Source of the DNA: CAVQRC01 sp963715045
Lineage (GTDB): Bacteria; Planctomycetota; Planctomycetia; Pirellulales; Lacipirellulaceae
Direction of reading: 5' to 3'
Length of the DNA stretch: 58,042 nt
Assembly (NCBI GenBank): GCA_963715045.1
Contig: CAVQRC010000037.1
Coordinates: forward strand, 1 to 58,042
The notes under the pieces were generated by a model. It saw only the letters and a list, made by a program, of their open reading frames with translations, did not search any database and was not told the origin of the DNA. Within the stretch, counting starts at the first letter, position 1. Every line of letters begins with the position of its first letter. Of this stretch, positions 34,606 to 44,647 are shown one piece after another. Position numbers and translations under genes: made by a program.

Positions 34606-34989
34606 TCAAGACACGTCAAATCCTAGCGGCCGCCGATCGTCCACGGCACCGTGATAATTGATCAAGATCTCCTCGTGGGGCTCAATGTCACGAATCGCTA
34701 CGAATCGTTTTCGCCTGATCGCGCGGTCATCCACGCGAGCATTGGGATCGAATGAATGGTTGTACAGCGAACCGTAGCCCAGCGCCAGAGCGACTTTCCC
34801 GGGACTCCACTCGAAGACATAGTTGGCCAATTCCGCAGTCCCCTGCGGCATCCAGAGGATCTCGGTGGGCAGCACGAGCACCGGCACCTCCTCGATCACC
34901 TCGGCGGCTGCGATCCGGCACGCAGCGAACACCCCCCGCCCTCGATTCCTGGTCTGCTTGACATACACTGAGCGGGGAGGATGAAACAT
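34606..34989 (-). CDS. SET-domain protein
   Basis: A compact SET domain of 127 residues. SVYVKQTRNRGRGVFAACRI gives the N-terminal GRGVFA motif. YNHSFDPNARV is the NHSxxPN cofactor-binding motif, and EPHEEILINYHG is the E...NY catalytic Tyr motif. SET proteins are SAM-dependent lysine methyltransferases; the target here is unknown. No pre-SET or post-SET Cys cluster is present. The start at ATG 34989 is preferred because the upstream extension is low-quality sequence. It is divergent from the GcvH-like gene. Confidence 0.9.
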   Translation of the reverse strand: MFHPPRSVYVKQTRNRGRGVFAACRIAAAEVIEEVPVLVLPTEILWMPQGTAELANYVFEWSPGKVALALGYGSLYNHSFDPNARVDDRAIRRKRFVAIRDIEPHEEILINYHGAVDDRRPLGFDVS

Positions 34990-35062
34990 GTATTGCCTCC
35001 GGCGGCGGCTTTCGGCACGGTCAGCCTGCCACCGCCTCGAATTCAATTCGTTGTGTGCTGCG

Positions 35063-35518
35063 ATGTCACTTTCATTCTCGATGGGCGAATACCTCGCCGA
35101 ATTTCCCACCGATCGCCAATACGCCCGCAACCACATGTGGGCTCTGCCGACCGAATCGGGACATCGGTTCGGGTTTTCGGCGTACGCCGTCCGCCTTCTG
35201 CAGGACGTCTACTTTCTCGATTGGATTGTCGACGCTCCCTTGAGCGTCGTCGAGAAGCAGGAAATCGGTCACATCGAAAGTCAGAAGGCGGAGGCCTCGC
35301 TGTACAGCCCCGTGGCTGGCGAACTGACCGCCTTCAACGAAGGCCTGCTGCATGACCCTTCGGGGATCAATGTCGATAAGTATGGAGAGGGCTGGCTGCT
35401 GGAGATCGCCGGGCCAGGCCACGGATTGCTCGCTCCGGACGCGTACTTGGAACACCTCGCCACCGCCTGGGAATTCACCCAGCGAATCATCAAGGGGCAA
35501 GTGAACGATGCTTCTTAA
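35063..35518 (+). CDS. GcvH-like lipoyl protein (glycine cleavage H family), orphan
   Basis: The product is 151 residues with the H-protein fold: HMWALPTESGHRFGFSAYAV at the start and the lipoylated Lys in IESQKAEASLYSPVAGEL (about residue 75). SGINVDKYGEGWLLEI then closes the barrel. H-proteins carry aminomethyl groups in the glycine cleavage system. No gcvT, gcvP or lpd is near, and the C-terminal 30 residues are unusual. In other bacteria such orphan lipoate-binding proteins serve other pathways, for example sulfur oxidation with Hdr-like complexes. Here the next gene is a dicluster ferredoxin. A family A repeat starts right at the stop codon. Confidence 0.85.
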   Translation: MSLSFSMGEYLAEFPTDRQYARNHMWALPTESGHRFGFSAYAVRLLQDVYFLDWIVDAPLSVVEKQEIGHIESQKAEASLYSPVAGELTAFNEGLLHDPSGINVDKYGEGWLLEIAGPGHGLLAPDAYLEHLATAWEFTQRIIKGQVNDAS

Positions 35519-35596
35519 GAGCCGATCCCAGACTCAGCTTCCGCTGCCGGATTCCCCGGTTGTGGGGCACGTTCACTGAGCTCTTGGGACAGGCTC
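35519..35596 (+). repeat. Dispersed palindromic repeat, family A copy 4
   Basis: 78 bp beginning GAGCCGATCCCAGACTCAGC and ending CTCTTGGGACAGGCTC. It begins on the base after the GcvH-like stop codon. Confidence 0.8.
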
Positions 35597-35660
35597 CAAG
35601 CTCCCGCGAGGCTGCGAATCATTGCCTGCGCGGTTCGCCCGCAAGCTCGGGCGTGGCAAT

Positions 35661-35689
35661 TAGACCAGAAAAGTACACCCGCCTATAAT
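35661..35689 (+). promoter_or_regulatory. Promoter of the ferredoxin gene
   Basis: TAGACC (35661-35666) and a perfect TATAAT (35684-35689) are separated by 17 bp, giving a leader of about 68 nt before ATG 35764. This shows the ferredoxin can be transcribed independently of the GcvH-like gene. Confidence 0.65.
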
Positions 35690-35763
35690 GAACGCCTTTG
35701 CCGGCCGCTACGTATCCAGCGGTCTGAGAGAGTTCGTTTCCGGCGATCCCAAGCAGTGTTTTC

Positions 35764-36874
<1,111 letters not shown>

Positions 36875-36909
36875 GAGGCATCGCTGCGGCAAGGCCCCGT
36901 TGAGGAAGC

Positions 36910-37891
36910 ATGGCGTCGATGGTCGAGGCAGCGGAAGTTGAAAGTTCAGGCTCCAGGTGGCCGCGGAGGTTCGGAACGGCCCTGTTGATCGCCGTCATCA
37001 TGTACCTGGTGATCGGGAGCCTCACGCGGTTGACCGTAAAAGATCGATTCGCTGCTTACCGCGACACTGTACTACGGAGGACCCTCGATTCTGCTGGCGA
37101 TCGCGGCCCTCCTCGCCGCGGTTGGAAGCTGGTGGCGGGGTTGGCCACGAGCCTGGACGGGACTGTTCGTGTTCGCGGCCGTCGCCTGGGGAGCGTGGTG
37201 GTGGCATTCCGCCGTCGTCGAGAACGATCCCCAATCTCTCGAAGACCCGCTGCGGCTCGTGTTCTGGAATACGGCCCGCGGTGCATTGGGCATGGATGGC
37301 GTCTACGACACGCTCATCAGTTACGACGCCGACCTGATCGGCATCGTCGAGGGTGGTGAAGACGATGCCCTGAATGAAGCCACGTGGCGGCGGGTCTTCG
37401 ACTCGTATCAGATGACCGGGATTGGCGGCCAAATCACGTTGCTCACCAAAGGTGAGTTCATCGATCAGAAGAATTTTGTGATGGGGCGGATCGGGTTCGT
37501 GAAGATTTACGATCTGAAGATCCGTGGTCGGCTGCTGACTGCGATCGTCGTCGATATCGCGGCCCATCCTTACTACTCCCGAGCGCCGGTTCTCCGCGAA
37601 CTGACCGAGGCCATCAAGATTCGCGGCGATCGCCCGGTCATCGTTGTCGGCGATTTCAACACCCCGGGCGACTCGGTGCACTTCGACCAGCTCCGGGCGG
37701 TCTGCCGCAACGCCTTCGAAGAGGCCGGCACCGGGCACACCGCAACCTGGCCCGTACCGATCCCCGTCATTCACATCGACCATGTCTGGGTGAACGACCG
37801 GATTCAGCTGGGATCCTGCACTTACGGGTGGTCCCTGAATTCCGATCATCGGCCGATTATCGTCGAATTCAGCCTCTCAGAGCCGCCCTGA
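36910..37891 (+). CDS. Membrane-anchored EEP-family phosphatase/nuclease (one frame break)
   Basis: About 327 residues. The first frame encodes a helix at about 20-40 (RRFGTALLIAVIMYLVIGSL). After a single-base shift near 37068 the second frame continues with further helices (GGPSILLAIAALLAAVGSWW, TGLFVFAAVAWGAWWW) and then an EEP domain: LVFWNTARG, IGIVEGGEDD, VVGDFNTPGDSVHFD and IHIDHVWVN, with the catalytic His in NSDHRPIIVEF. The multi-helix anchor plus outward EEP domain resembles known membrane EEP proteins. The substrate is unknown. It follows the ferredoxin gene by 35 bp, possibly in one transcript. Confidence 0.82.
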
Positions 37892-38015
37892 GCGGTCCTC
37901 CCCAGAGGTTTTCAAATCCCTCAATTTCCGGGTAGGATGAGGAGACTCGTCTAAACCAACCTTGAGCGACTGATATCTTATCCCCGGTCTTCGCCCGAGA
38001 AAGTGAGCCTTTCGC

Positions 38016-39008
38016 ATGTCTCATCGAGACTTTCTTCCTTCCGATCCTCGTGCTCCGAGACGCGCCTTTACGCTGGTCGAACTCCTCGTCGTGATCGCGA
38101 TCATCGGCATTCTGGTCGCCTTGTTGTTGCCCGCCGTCCAAGCGGCCCGCGAAGCCGCTCGAAACACCCAGTGCCGGAGCAATCTCAAGAACATGGCCCT
38201 CGCGCTGCAGAATTACGCGAGCACGTTCGGGACACTCCCCCCCGGCGGCATCACGGACGGGTACTGCTGCGGCACCCCCAGCGGCGCCAGCTGGCCGATC
38301 CTGATTCTGCCGTTCGTGGAAGAGACAGCGCTCTACGACCGTTACGACTTCAACGAGTTCAACGAGCACCCCAACAATCAATTCGTTCGTGAGAGCCAGG
38401 TGGAACTCTACAAATGCCCGGTCGATGAAGAGACCGATGAGCTCGGTCGGCCGGCCAGCGGTCCCGGGGCCAACCTGCTCTACGCCCGCGGCTCCTATCG
38501 CGGAAATGCCGGTTTGTGCACCGTTCAATCCGGTGCTTTCTGGGACAGTTCGGGCGAGCAAAACGAGGCCTATCGCAACGAGCGTGGTCCTCTTCCGGGC
38601 GTGGGAAACATCCCTGGAGGGGCCTGGAGCGTCACCGAAGGAACTCGCCTGTCGCAGATTACCGATGGCGTTTCCAAGACAATTCTGCTCGGGGAGAAAG
38701 CGCACACCGGCCGTCATCCCCAAGCCCCCCGCCGGCGAACGTTCTGGGCATACACCTACACTTCCTACAATCGCTCGCTGACGTTTCTTCAAACACGCTC
38801 GATCATCAACGACTACGACCGCTGCCTGCGGATCGGTGGTGCGTTTGGTGACAATCCATGCAAACGCTCCTGGGGCAGCTTGCATCCAACGGGCCTGAAC
38901 ATCACGATGACCGACGGATCGGTTCACTTCATCCCCGCATCCATCGACGTCTTCATCTTCGCCGCATTCTCCACAATCGCAGGAGAAGAGGTCGTCTCGC
39001 TCGATTAG
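38016..39008 (+). CDS. DUF1559 family pilin-like secreted protein
   Basis: The product is 330 residues. The prepilin N-terminus FTLVELLVVIAIIGILVALL starts at residue 18, followed by QAAREAARNTQCRSNLKNMA, then a soluble domain and the terminal GLNITMTDGSVHFIPASI block. It is a second member of the family seen at 4080-5126, again beside a small lipoprotein, this time downstream. The signal is processed by a prepilin peptidase and the helix anchors the product in the inner membrane or a pilus-like fibre. The exact role is not established. Confidence 0.93.
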   Translation: MSHRDFLPSDPRAPRRAFTLVELLVVIAIIGILVALLLPAVQAAREAARNTQCRSNLKNMALALQNYASTFGTLPPGGITDGYCCGTPSGASWPILILPFVEETALYDRYDFNEFNEHPNNQFVRESQVELYKCPVDEETDELGRPASGPGANLLYARGSYRGNAGLCTVQSGAFWDSSGEQNEAYRNERGPLPGVGNIPGGAWSVTEGTRLSQITDGVSKTILLGEKAHTGRHPQAPRRRTFWAYTYTSYNRSLTFLQTRSIINDYDRCLRIGGAFGDNPCKRSWGSLHPTGLNITMTDGSVHFIPASIDVFIFAAFSTIAGEEVVSLD

Positions 39009-39046
39009 TCGTTGGTTGCCTGCTCCCGACTGGTTCTCGATGTGGA

Positions 39047-39529
39047 ATGCTGATCATGATTTACCCGCCCAAGTGCTCGCTGGTTGTCGCTGTTGGTAGT
39101 GTGCTCATCCTGACGGCAGGCTGCGGGGATCGCCTCCCCGTCGCTCCCGTTTCAGGTCGGATCACCTTCGAGGGAGCGCCTCTGGTGGGGGCTACCGTCA
39201 CCACACAGCCGATCGCGGTCGAAGGAAATGATCCCGGATCGGGATCGTTCGGAAAGACCGACGAAGAAGGACGCTACGAACTCGAACTGGTAACACCCGA
39301 GATGAAAGGCGCGATCATCGGCGCCCACCGCGTGATGATCACGCCGTCAGACGGCACCGTCCAGCCTGACGCGGAAGCCGAACAGGAAGTCTACAGCGAT
39401 GATCCGAACGCCCATCGACAAGGCATTGATCCCGGCTGGCCCGTCCGCTTCAGCGACGGATCGCTGCAGCTCGAAGTGCCCGCTGGTGGACGCGACGATG
39501 CGAACTTCGACCTCACCCGGTCTTCCTGA
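39047..39529 (+). CDS. Small lipoprotein paired with DUF1559
   Basis: The product is 160 residues. The start MLIMIYPPKCSLVVAVGSVL is a signal peptide with a Cys after AG (TAGC), likely a lipidated N-terminus. The body VSGRITFEGAPLVGATVTTQ and EEGRYELELVTPEMKGAIIG matches the carboxypeptidase-regulatory-like lipoproteins usual beside DUF1559 genes. ATG 39047 is 38 bp after the DUF1559 stop, so they are co-transcribed. It is paralogous in type to 5244-5705. The function is unknown. Confidence 0.87.
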   Translation: MLIMIYPPKCSLVVAVGSVLILTAGCGDRLPVAPVSGRITFEGAPLVGATVTTQPIAVEGNDPGSGSFGKTDEEGRYELELVTPEMKGAIIGAHRVMITPSDGTVQPDAEAEQEVYSDDPNAHRQGIDPGWPVRFSDGSLQLEVPAGGRDDANFDLTRSS

Positions 39530-39627
39530 TCCTGGCCCTCTAATTGGCCGCTTCCCCACCAGGCACAAACCTCTTTAAGGGCAAGGGCCGAGTCCTGGGC
39601 GGGAGACTCTTTGGCACCCCGCGGGGT

Positions 39628-40952
39628 TCAGCGTGGCCGAGGCGCCGCGTTGAACAGGTACCGATCTGCCGCCATGCGGATCTGCGGCAGACCGCGATAG
39701 ACCTCTTGCCGTCGATCGCCGTCGAAACGATCGGACATTCCCAGGACCACGATGCGAATCTCGCGATCGAAGCCCGCCTGCTCCGCCAGTGCGATCGCCA
39801 CGCCAACCTGAAATCGACTTTGTGGGTAGATCGGCACTCCCAGCGCCGTGAGCGACCACGCATCGATCGGCACCCGCGACCACATCTCGGGAGCATCTTC
39901 GTCGACATCGATTAATGGCCGGACCAGATCCGGAAGTCGATCGACTGCGGACGTACGGACCTCAACGACGACGCGGCTGTTCCGCGGCGAGTACAGGCCC
40001 CATGACAGCCAGTGGTCCCACAACCCCCGCGACTCTCCCAGCGGCAAGATGACGGCCAGCCCTACGGCGAACTCTGCAATCGGCCATCGTGAATGGCTCT
40101 GACCTCTCTGTGACTTGACGCTCGCCCCGGCACCTTCGGTAAAGGTCGATGGCTCACTTCCGGAATTGCTCGTCGCCGGCCGATCGTCGTTCGCGAACGC
40201 GGGAAGCAGAAACAACACGATGACCTGAGCGATAAAGAATCCGTTCCACACCAGCACTGCCGGTTCGTGTTCCAGCCCAATCGGTCCCAACACCACAAGG
40301 AGCGTGGCGTGCAACACGATCGCGGCGATACTTGCCACCTTCCTCATCCGGGGAATCATCAGGGCCAACGCCACCAACAATTCGCCGCCCGGAAAGACTG
40401 TCGCCCACGCCGCTCGTGTTGCGGGATCCCATCCCGAGAGATCGACACCCGCATAACCGAAGAGCGTATTGAGGAATTGCGCCCCACCGTATGCAGGAAT
40501 TGATAATCGAACTTCCCGATCGCCGAGTACAGATAGATGCTGATGGTCAAGACGCGAAGCAAGACCAACCCCCGCTGCGGCGAGCCCGCGAATCGCAGTA
40601 CGATCGCGATCAGCGCGAGTTGATAGGCCCAGGGCTGAAGCCGATGCTGATCGATCAGAAACAGCCCGCCGAGCGCGGAAATGAACACGTCCCCGGCGAT
40701 TCGTCGCGGGAACCACCCGGTCCACCTGCCGCCCTCTCCACTCAGCTCGCTGATCTTCTGCAATCCCACGCCCGCCAACACGCTCAGCACGACTGCGGCC
40801 AGACTGCACTCGATCCACTCCGGGACCGAGCCCGCCACTCGAATTAACGGGATCTGGGCGTAGACATCCTGCGAAACCCACAAGCGCCATGTGACCGCAA
40901 ACAACAGCAACCCGAAAACCGACCAGGCGAGCTGGAGCAGACACCACTGCAA
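39628..40952 (-). CDS. Multi-pass membrane protein, DoxX/MauE-like (one frame break)
   Basis: About 441 residues. The first frame from TTG 40952 encodes helices (LLQLAWSVFGLLLFAVTWRL, CSLAAVVLSVLAGVGL, YQLALIAIVLRFA, LLRVLTISIYLYSAIGKFDY). A missing G in the GGGG run near 40484 leads to the second frame (AQFLNTLFGYAGVDLSGWDP, FPGGELLVALALMIPRM, IAAIVLHATLLVVLGPIGLE, FFIAQVIVLFLLPA), followed by a soluble C-terminal part. The first 250 residues, with SAIGKFDYQF and GELLVALAL, resemble DoxX/MauE-like quinone-interacting membrane proteins. No better family can be assigned. It lies 46 bp after the radical SAM gene on the same strand, so they are co-transcribed. Confidence 0.75.
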
Positions 40953-40998
40953 CTCGCCAAACGCGGCGTAGAGCCGGCAGCCGAGAATTTCACGCCCA

Positions 40999-42252
40999 CT
41001 ACGATGCTCGAGAGCCGGCTGCCGCCTCGTCGCGATGCGCGGCCAGGGGATCGCGAGGTGCGTCGTATGCGCCGAAATCGCTGAAGAAATGTCGTTTGGC
41101 GAACCGATACGCCCAACTCTTTTCCGGTATCTCGAGGCCCGGATTAAACTGCGAAGGTCGAGGCCGCATCGCCTGCAATTCAGCCGCTGCCGTCTGCCGG
41201 GCGGTGGTGTCTTTGGCGTCGTGCAGTACGGTGAGCTGTTCGAGGAGGTCGGGCCGCTCCAGCACGATGCATCCGCGGGTGTGACTCGCGGCGAGCTGCC
41301 GGAAGTCGGTCAGAAACTGGGATTGATTGAAGGTCTCGGCGAGCGGCCGTTCATCGTAGATCGATTCTTTGGCAAACTGCACGATGGGGCATGGCTCAAT
41401 GTCGCCCCAGGGGCTGATATGATGCGTGAAGCCGGTCGCGGCGGGACACAACGCACGGCCGTCGGCGTCGTAGTAGGCATCGATGATCGCGATCGGTTTC
41501 TGGCACCGCATTTCGACGACAAACTTGCGGATTCGCAGTTGCTGATCGGGGGTCAGTGCCAGCTCCGGGCAGGCATCGGGGCCCATGGGACGATACGTGT
41601 GATACCACATGTAGAGGGCTCCCAGCTCGATCAATCGATCGACCCAGGATTCGCAAACCAGATCATCAATGTTTGTCTGGCACACACTCGTGCAGACGCC
41701 CGTCACGACACGCTCGCGGACACAATTCTCGATACCGGCCAGCGTCTGGTTATAAACACCATCCCGACCGCGTCGCTCATCGCTGACGATTTCGGTCCCC
41801 TCGACGCTGATCAGCGGAGTCACATTGCCACATCGGCGAAGCTCGCAAGCCACCTCGGGGGTGATGAAATGACCGTTCGTGAAGACCTGAAAGTAACAGT
41901 CAGGATGCCGACGAAAGATCTCGAGGATCTCTCCATGCATGAACGGCTCGCCACCGACGATCCCGAAAAAGTAGTTTCCGGCCTCGTTCGCCTCGCGAAT
42001 CATTCGCGACAGGGCATCGACTTCGATTCTCTCTTGTTTGGCTGCGACATCGACCCAGCACCCCTGGCACCGCAGATTGCAGCTGTTGATGATCGAGATG
42101 TAGAGAAATGGCGGAAAAAACTCTCCCCGAGCCAGCCGCTGCTTGTGCTTCTTGATCGCCCGCATCCCCTTGAAGCCGAAATTCCACACCAGCTTCCAGA
42201 GCAGACGCTTGTCAGTCTCGGTGAGCAGGCGTTTTGAGTACCGCAGATACAT
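40999..42252 (-). CDS. Radical SAM enzyme, SPASM-like
   Basis: The product is 417 residues. After a basic N-terminus (MYLRYSKRLLTETDKRLLWK) the radical SAM cluster motif is CNLRCQGCW (about 57-65), followed by GIVGGEPFMHGEILEIF. A C-terminal Cys-containing block CPAATGFTHHISPWGDIEPC (about 265-285) looks like an auxiliary-cluster SPASM/twitch region. It reductively cleaves SAM to modify a substrate. Because it is divergent from the terpene cyclase and adjacent to the polyprenyl synthetase fusion, a terpenoid modification is a plausible role, although peptide or lipid targets are possible. The promoter-like TATAAT at 42395-42400 lies 143 bp upstream. Confidence 0.85.
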   Translation of the reverse strand: MYLRYSKRLLTETDKRLLWKLVWNFGFKGMRAIKKHKQRLARGEFFPPFLYISIINSCNLRCQGCWVDVAAKQERIEVDALSRMIREANEAGNYFFGIVGGEPFMHGEILEIFRRHPDCYFQVFTNGHFITPEVACELRRCGNVTPLISVEGTEIVSDERRGRDGVYNQTLAGIENCVRERVVTGVCTSVCQTNIDDLVCESWVDRLIELGALYMWYHTYRPMGPDACPELALTPDQQLRIRKFVVEMRCQKPIAIIDAYYDADGRALCPAATGFTHHISPWGDIEPCPIVQFAKESIYDERPLAETFNQSQFLTDFRQLAASHTRGCIVLERPDLLEQLTVLHDAKDTTARQTAAAELQAMRPRPSQFNPGLEIPEKSWAYRFAKRHFFSDFGAYDAPRDPLAAHRDEAAAGSRAS

Positions 42253-42394
42253 GGCGATGGTCTTGCTCTCGAAAAAACACTGCCCGGAAGAGTGGCGTTC
42301 GGTCGAGCGAAGTCGTTCCGCGATGAGCCTGGTCGAGCGGCGGTGCCGGCGACTCCTTGCCGCCGGCAACAGGTGTGGCGTCCCAAGTCGCCGG

Positions 42395-42400
42395 ATTATA
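42395..42400 (-). promoter_or_regulatory. Candidate -10 box for the radical SAM operon
   Basis: A perfect TATAAT on the minus strand, about 143 bp before ATG 42252 and pointing toward it. The -35 match is weak, so an activator may be needed. It lies in the divergent spacer shared with the terpene cyclase. Confidence 0.4.
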
Positions 42401-42490
42401 GACCACCTTGTGGACCTCGACCACTTCTCACCGCCGGCTCACCCCCGCACAATGGGCTGCCGTACCCGGCCTCTCCCCCGACTACGACCG

Positions 42491-44441
42491 ATGTCCAATT
42501 ACCACCTCGCAACCGCTGACGTCGAACGGGCATATCAGCAAGCGTTGCACGATTTGCTCGCAGAACGAGTGGCCGCCGGACATTGGGAAGGCGAACTCTC
42601 CAGCTCTCCGCTCTCGACGGCAACGGCCATTTCAGCTTTGGTCGTCTCACAGCGGTCGGCGGTCGGTAATCCGCCGCTCGAGTCGGATCAATTCGACCGC
42701 TTGATTCTTCCCAGCCTGGACTGGCTTGCCGCGCGTCAGAACGACGACGGAGGCTGGGGAGACACAGACCGCAGTTTCTCCAATATTGCCACGACCTACC
42801 TGGTTCGCTCCGCGTTTCAATTGTCGGGCACTTCCGCGCAGCACACTGGGATGCTCGAGCGTGCCGAGCGTTATTGCGACACGCAGGGAGGTATCGAAGG
42901 CCTGCGCCGTCGATATGGCCGCGACAAGACTTTCGCCGTGCCGATTCTCACCAATGCCGCGATCGCCGGCCTCGTCCCCTGGCGGGAAGTGAGCCCCCTC
43001 CCCTTCGAGTTCGCCGCCCTCCCCCAGTCCTGGTACCGATTCCTCCAATTGCCAGTGGTCAGTTACGCGATTCCCGCGCTCGTGGCGATCGGTTACGCGA
43101 AGTTCGTCAACGACCCGCCCCAAAATCCGCTTGCCAGCATGATTCGCAGCAAGGCCGTCGAACCCGGCTTCCGCGTACTCGACCGGTTGCAACCGGCCAG
43201 CGGAGGGTTTCTCGAAGCCACGCCATTGACCAGTTTCGTCGTAATGAGCCTGGCCTCGAGCGGCCGCGGCAATCACCCCGTGGCGGCGCGGGGAGTGCGG
43301 TTCTTGCTCGACTCCCGTCGCAAGGACGGCAGCTGGCCAATCGACACCAACCTTTCGATGTGGACCACCTCCTGGTCGTTGACCGCCGGGCTGGGTCGTC
43401 GCGGTACCCCGCCACCGCGGTGGATTACGGAAGACACTGCCCAATTCGATCGCTGTATCGCCTGGCTGCTCGACGGCCAACATCAACAGATCCATCCCTA
43501 CACGGGCGCTCTGCCGGGAGGATGGGCATGGACGGACCTGTCGGGTGGCGTCATGGACGTCGACGATACGTCGGCCGCTTTGATCGCACTGGCCCGCTAC
43601 GTCGAATTGGCTCCTCTGCTGGAACTCAGCCATCGGCAGCGAGTCGAAAGAAGTGGCCAGCTCGGCGTCGAGTGGCTGCTGGGTGTCCAGAACCGCGACG
43701 GCGGTTGGCCAACCTTTTGCCGAGGCTGGGGAAAGCTGGCCTTCGATCGCAGTTCGGCCGATTTGACCGCCCACGCTGTGCGGGCACTTTCAGCCTGGCG
43801 GGAACTCTGGAGCCAGACCGAAATCGGCATGCGGTACGAGCCACGAATTCGAACTGCTCTGGATCGCGGACACCGGTTTCTCCTGAAACAGCAACGAGAG
43901 GATGGAAGTTGGGTCCCGCTGTGGTTCGGCAATCAGCACAATCGGCATGAAGAGAACCCCGTTTACGGCACGGCGCGGGTGTTAATCGCCCTCGCTGATC
44001 TCGGTTGGACGGAAAACTCAGCGGCGAGCCGCGGTAGTCCGCTGGCTGATTGCAGCGCAGCATCCTGGTGGGGGCTGGGGATCGTGTCGGCACCTCCTGG
44101 AACGGAGGCGATGTGGCGAAAGGCGGCCGCAGGAGGATGTAGCGTTGAGGAGACGGGACTTGCCCTGGCTGCACTCGCTCGGTTCGCTCAAATGGGTGAC
44201 GTGCAGCAGGCAATCACGAAAGGGCACGCATTGGCTCCTCGAGGCAGTGTGTGCTGGAAGACACCACGAGGCAGCACCGATCGGTTTCTATTTCGCGAAA
44301 CTTTGGTATTATGAGCGGCTTTATCCGAGAATTTGCGCGGTGGAGGGGCTTGCAGCCATACTCATGGGTCGCCCTGGAGCTCATAGTATGTCTTCGCATC
44401 CTTCCCGCTTTACCACCTCTGCCTCGACTCCCGGATCCTGA
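42491..44441 (+). CDS. Class II terpene cyclase, squalene-hopene cyclase superfamily (one frame break)
   Basis: About 650 residues. Repeats of the prenyltransferase/squalene oxidase type with QW signatures are visible (ARQNDDGGWGD, RRKDGSWP, VQNRDGGWPTF, KQQREDGSWVPLWFG). The protonating acid motif DVDDTS is at about residue 356-361 (DXDD of class II cyclases). One extra G in the run at 44222-44224 makes the first frame stop at 44314. The next frame continues as THWLLEAVCAGRHHEAAPIG then FYFAKLWYYERLYPRI, the expected SHC-like C-terminus. ATG 42491 is chosen by conservation. The substrate could be squalene or a C20-C35 prenyl diphosphate; the adjacent polyprenyl synthetase suggests the latter. 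Confidence 0.87.
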
Positions 44442-44647
44442 GTCCTCTATCGCTTCTCACCCCGACTCCCGCACCCGCCCTGCCTGCGAAATCTCATTCC
44501 TTCCCCAGCGGGCCGCTCGATTCAAACCCCAGAAGTAACCGTAGTGACCTCGCTCACCACTCTCATCTCAGCCGTCCCCGGAACCACGTCCGAGCCTCAC
44601 GGAGCGAGAAGCGGCTATTCCGGAAAAATCCAGCAAGGTCGGCGGCA
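44442..44647. other. Leader of the polyprenyl synthetase fusion
   Basis: 206 bp between the cyclase and fusion genes, C/T-rich on the plus strand. No gene or clear terminator was seen, so the two genes may share a transcript. Confidence 0.3.

Noticed and set aside
33161..34609. 482-codon open frame on the minus strand
   Set aside because: Antisense to the HemN-like radical SAM gene, which has complete motifs.
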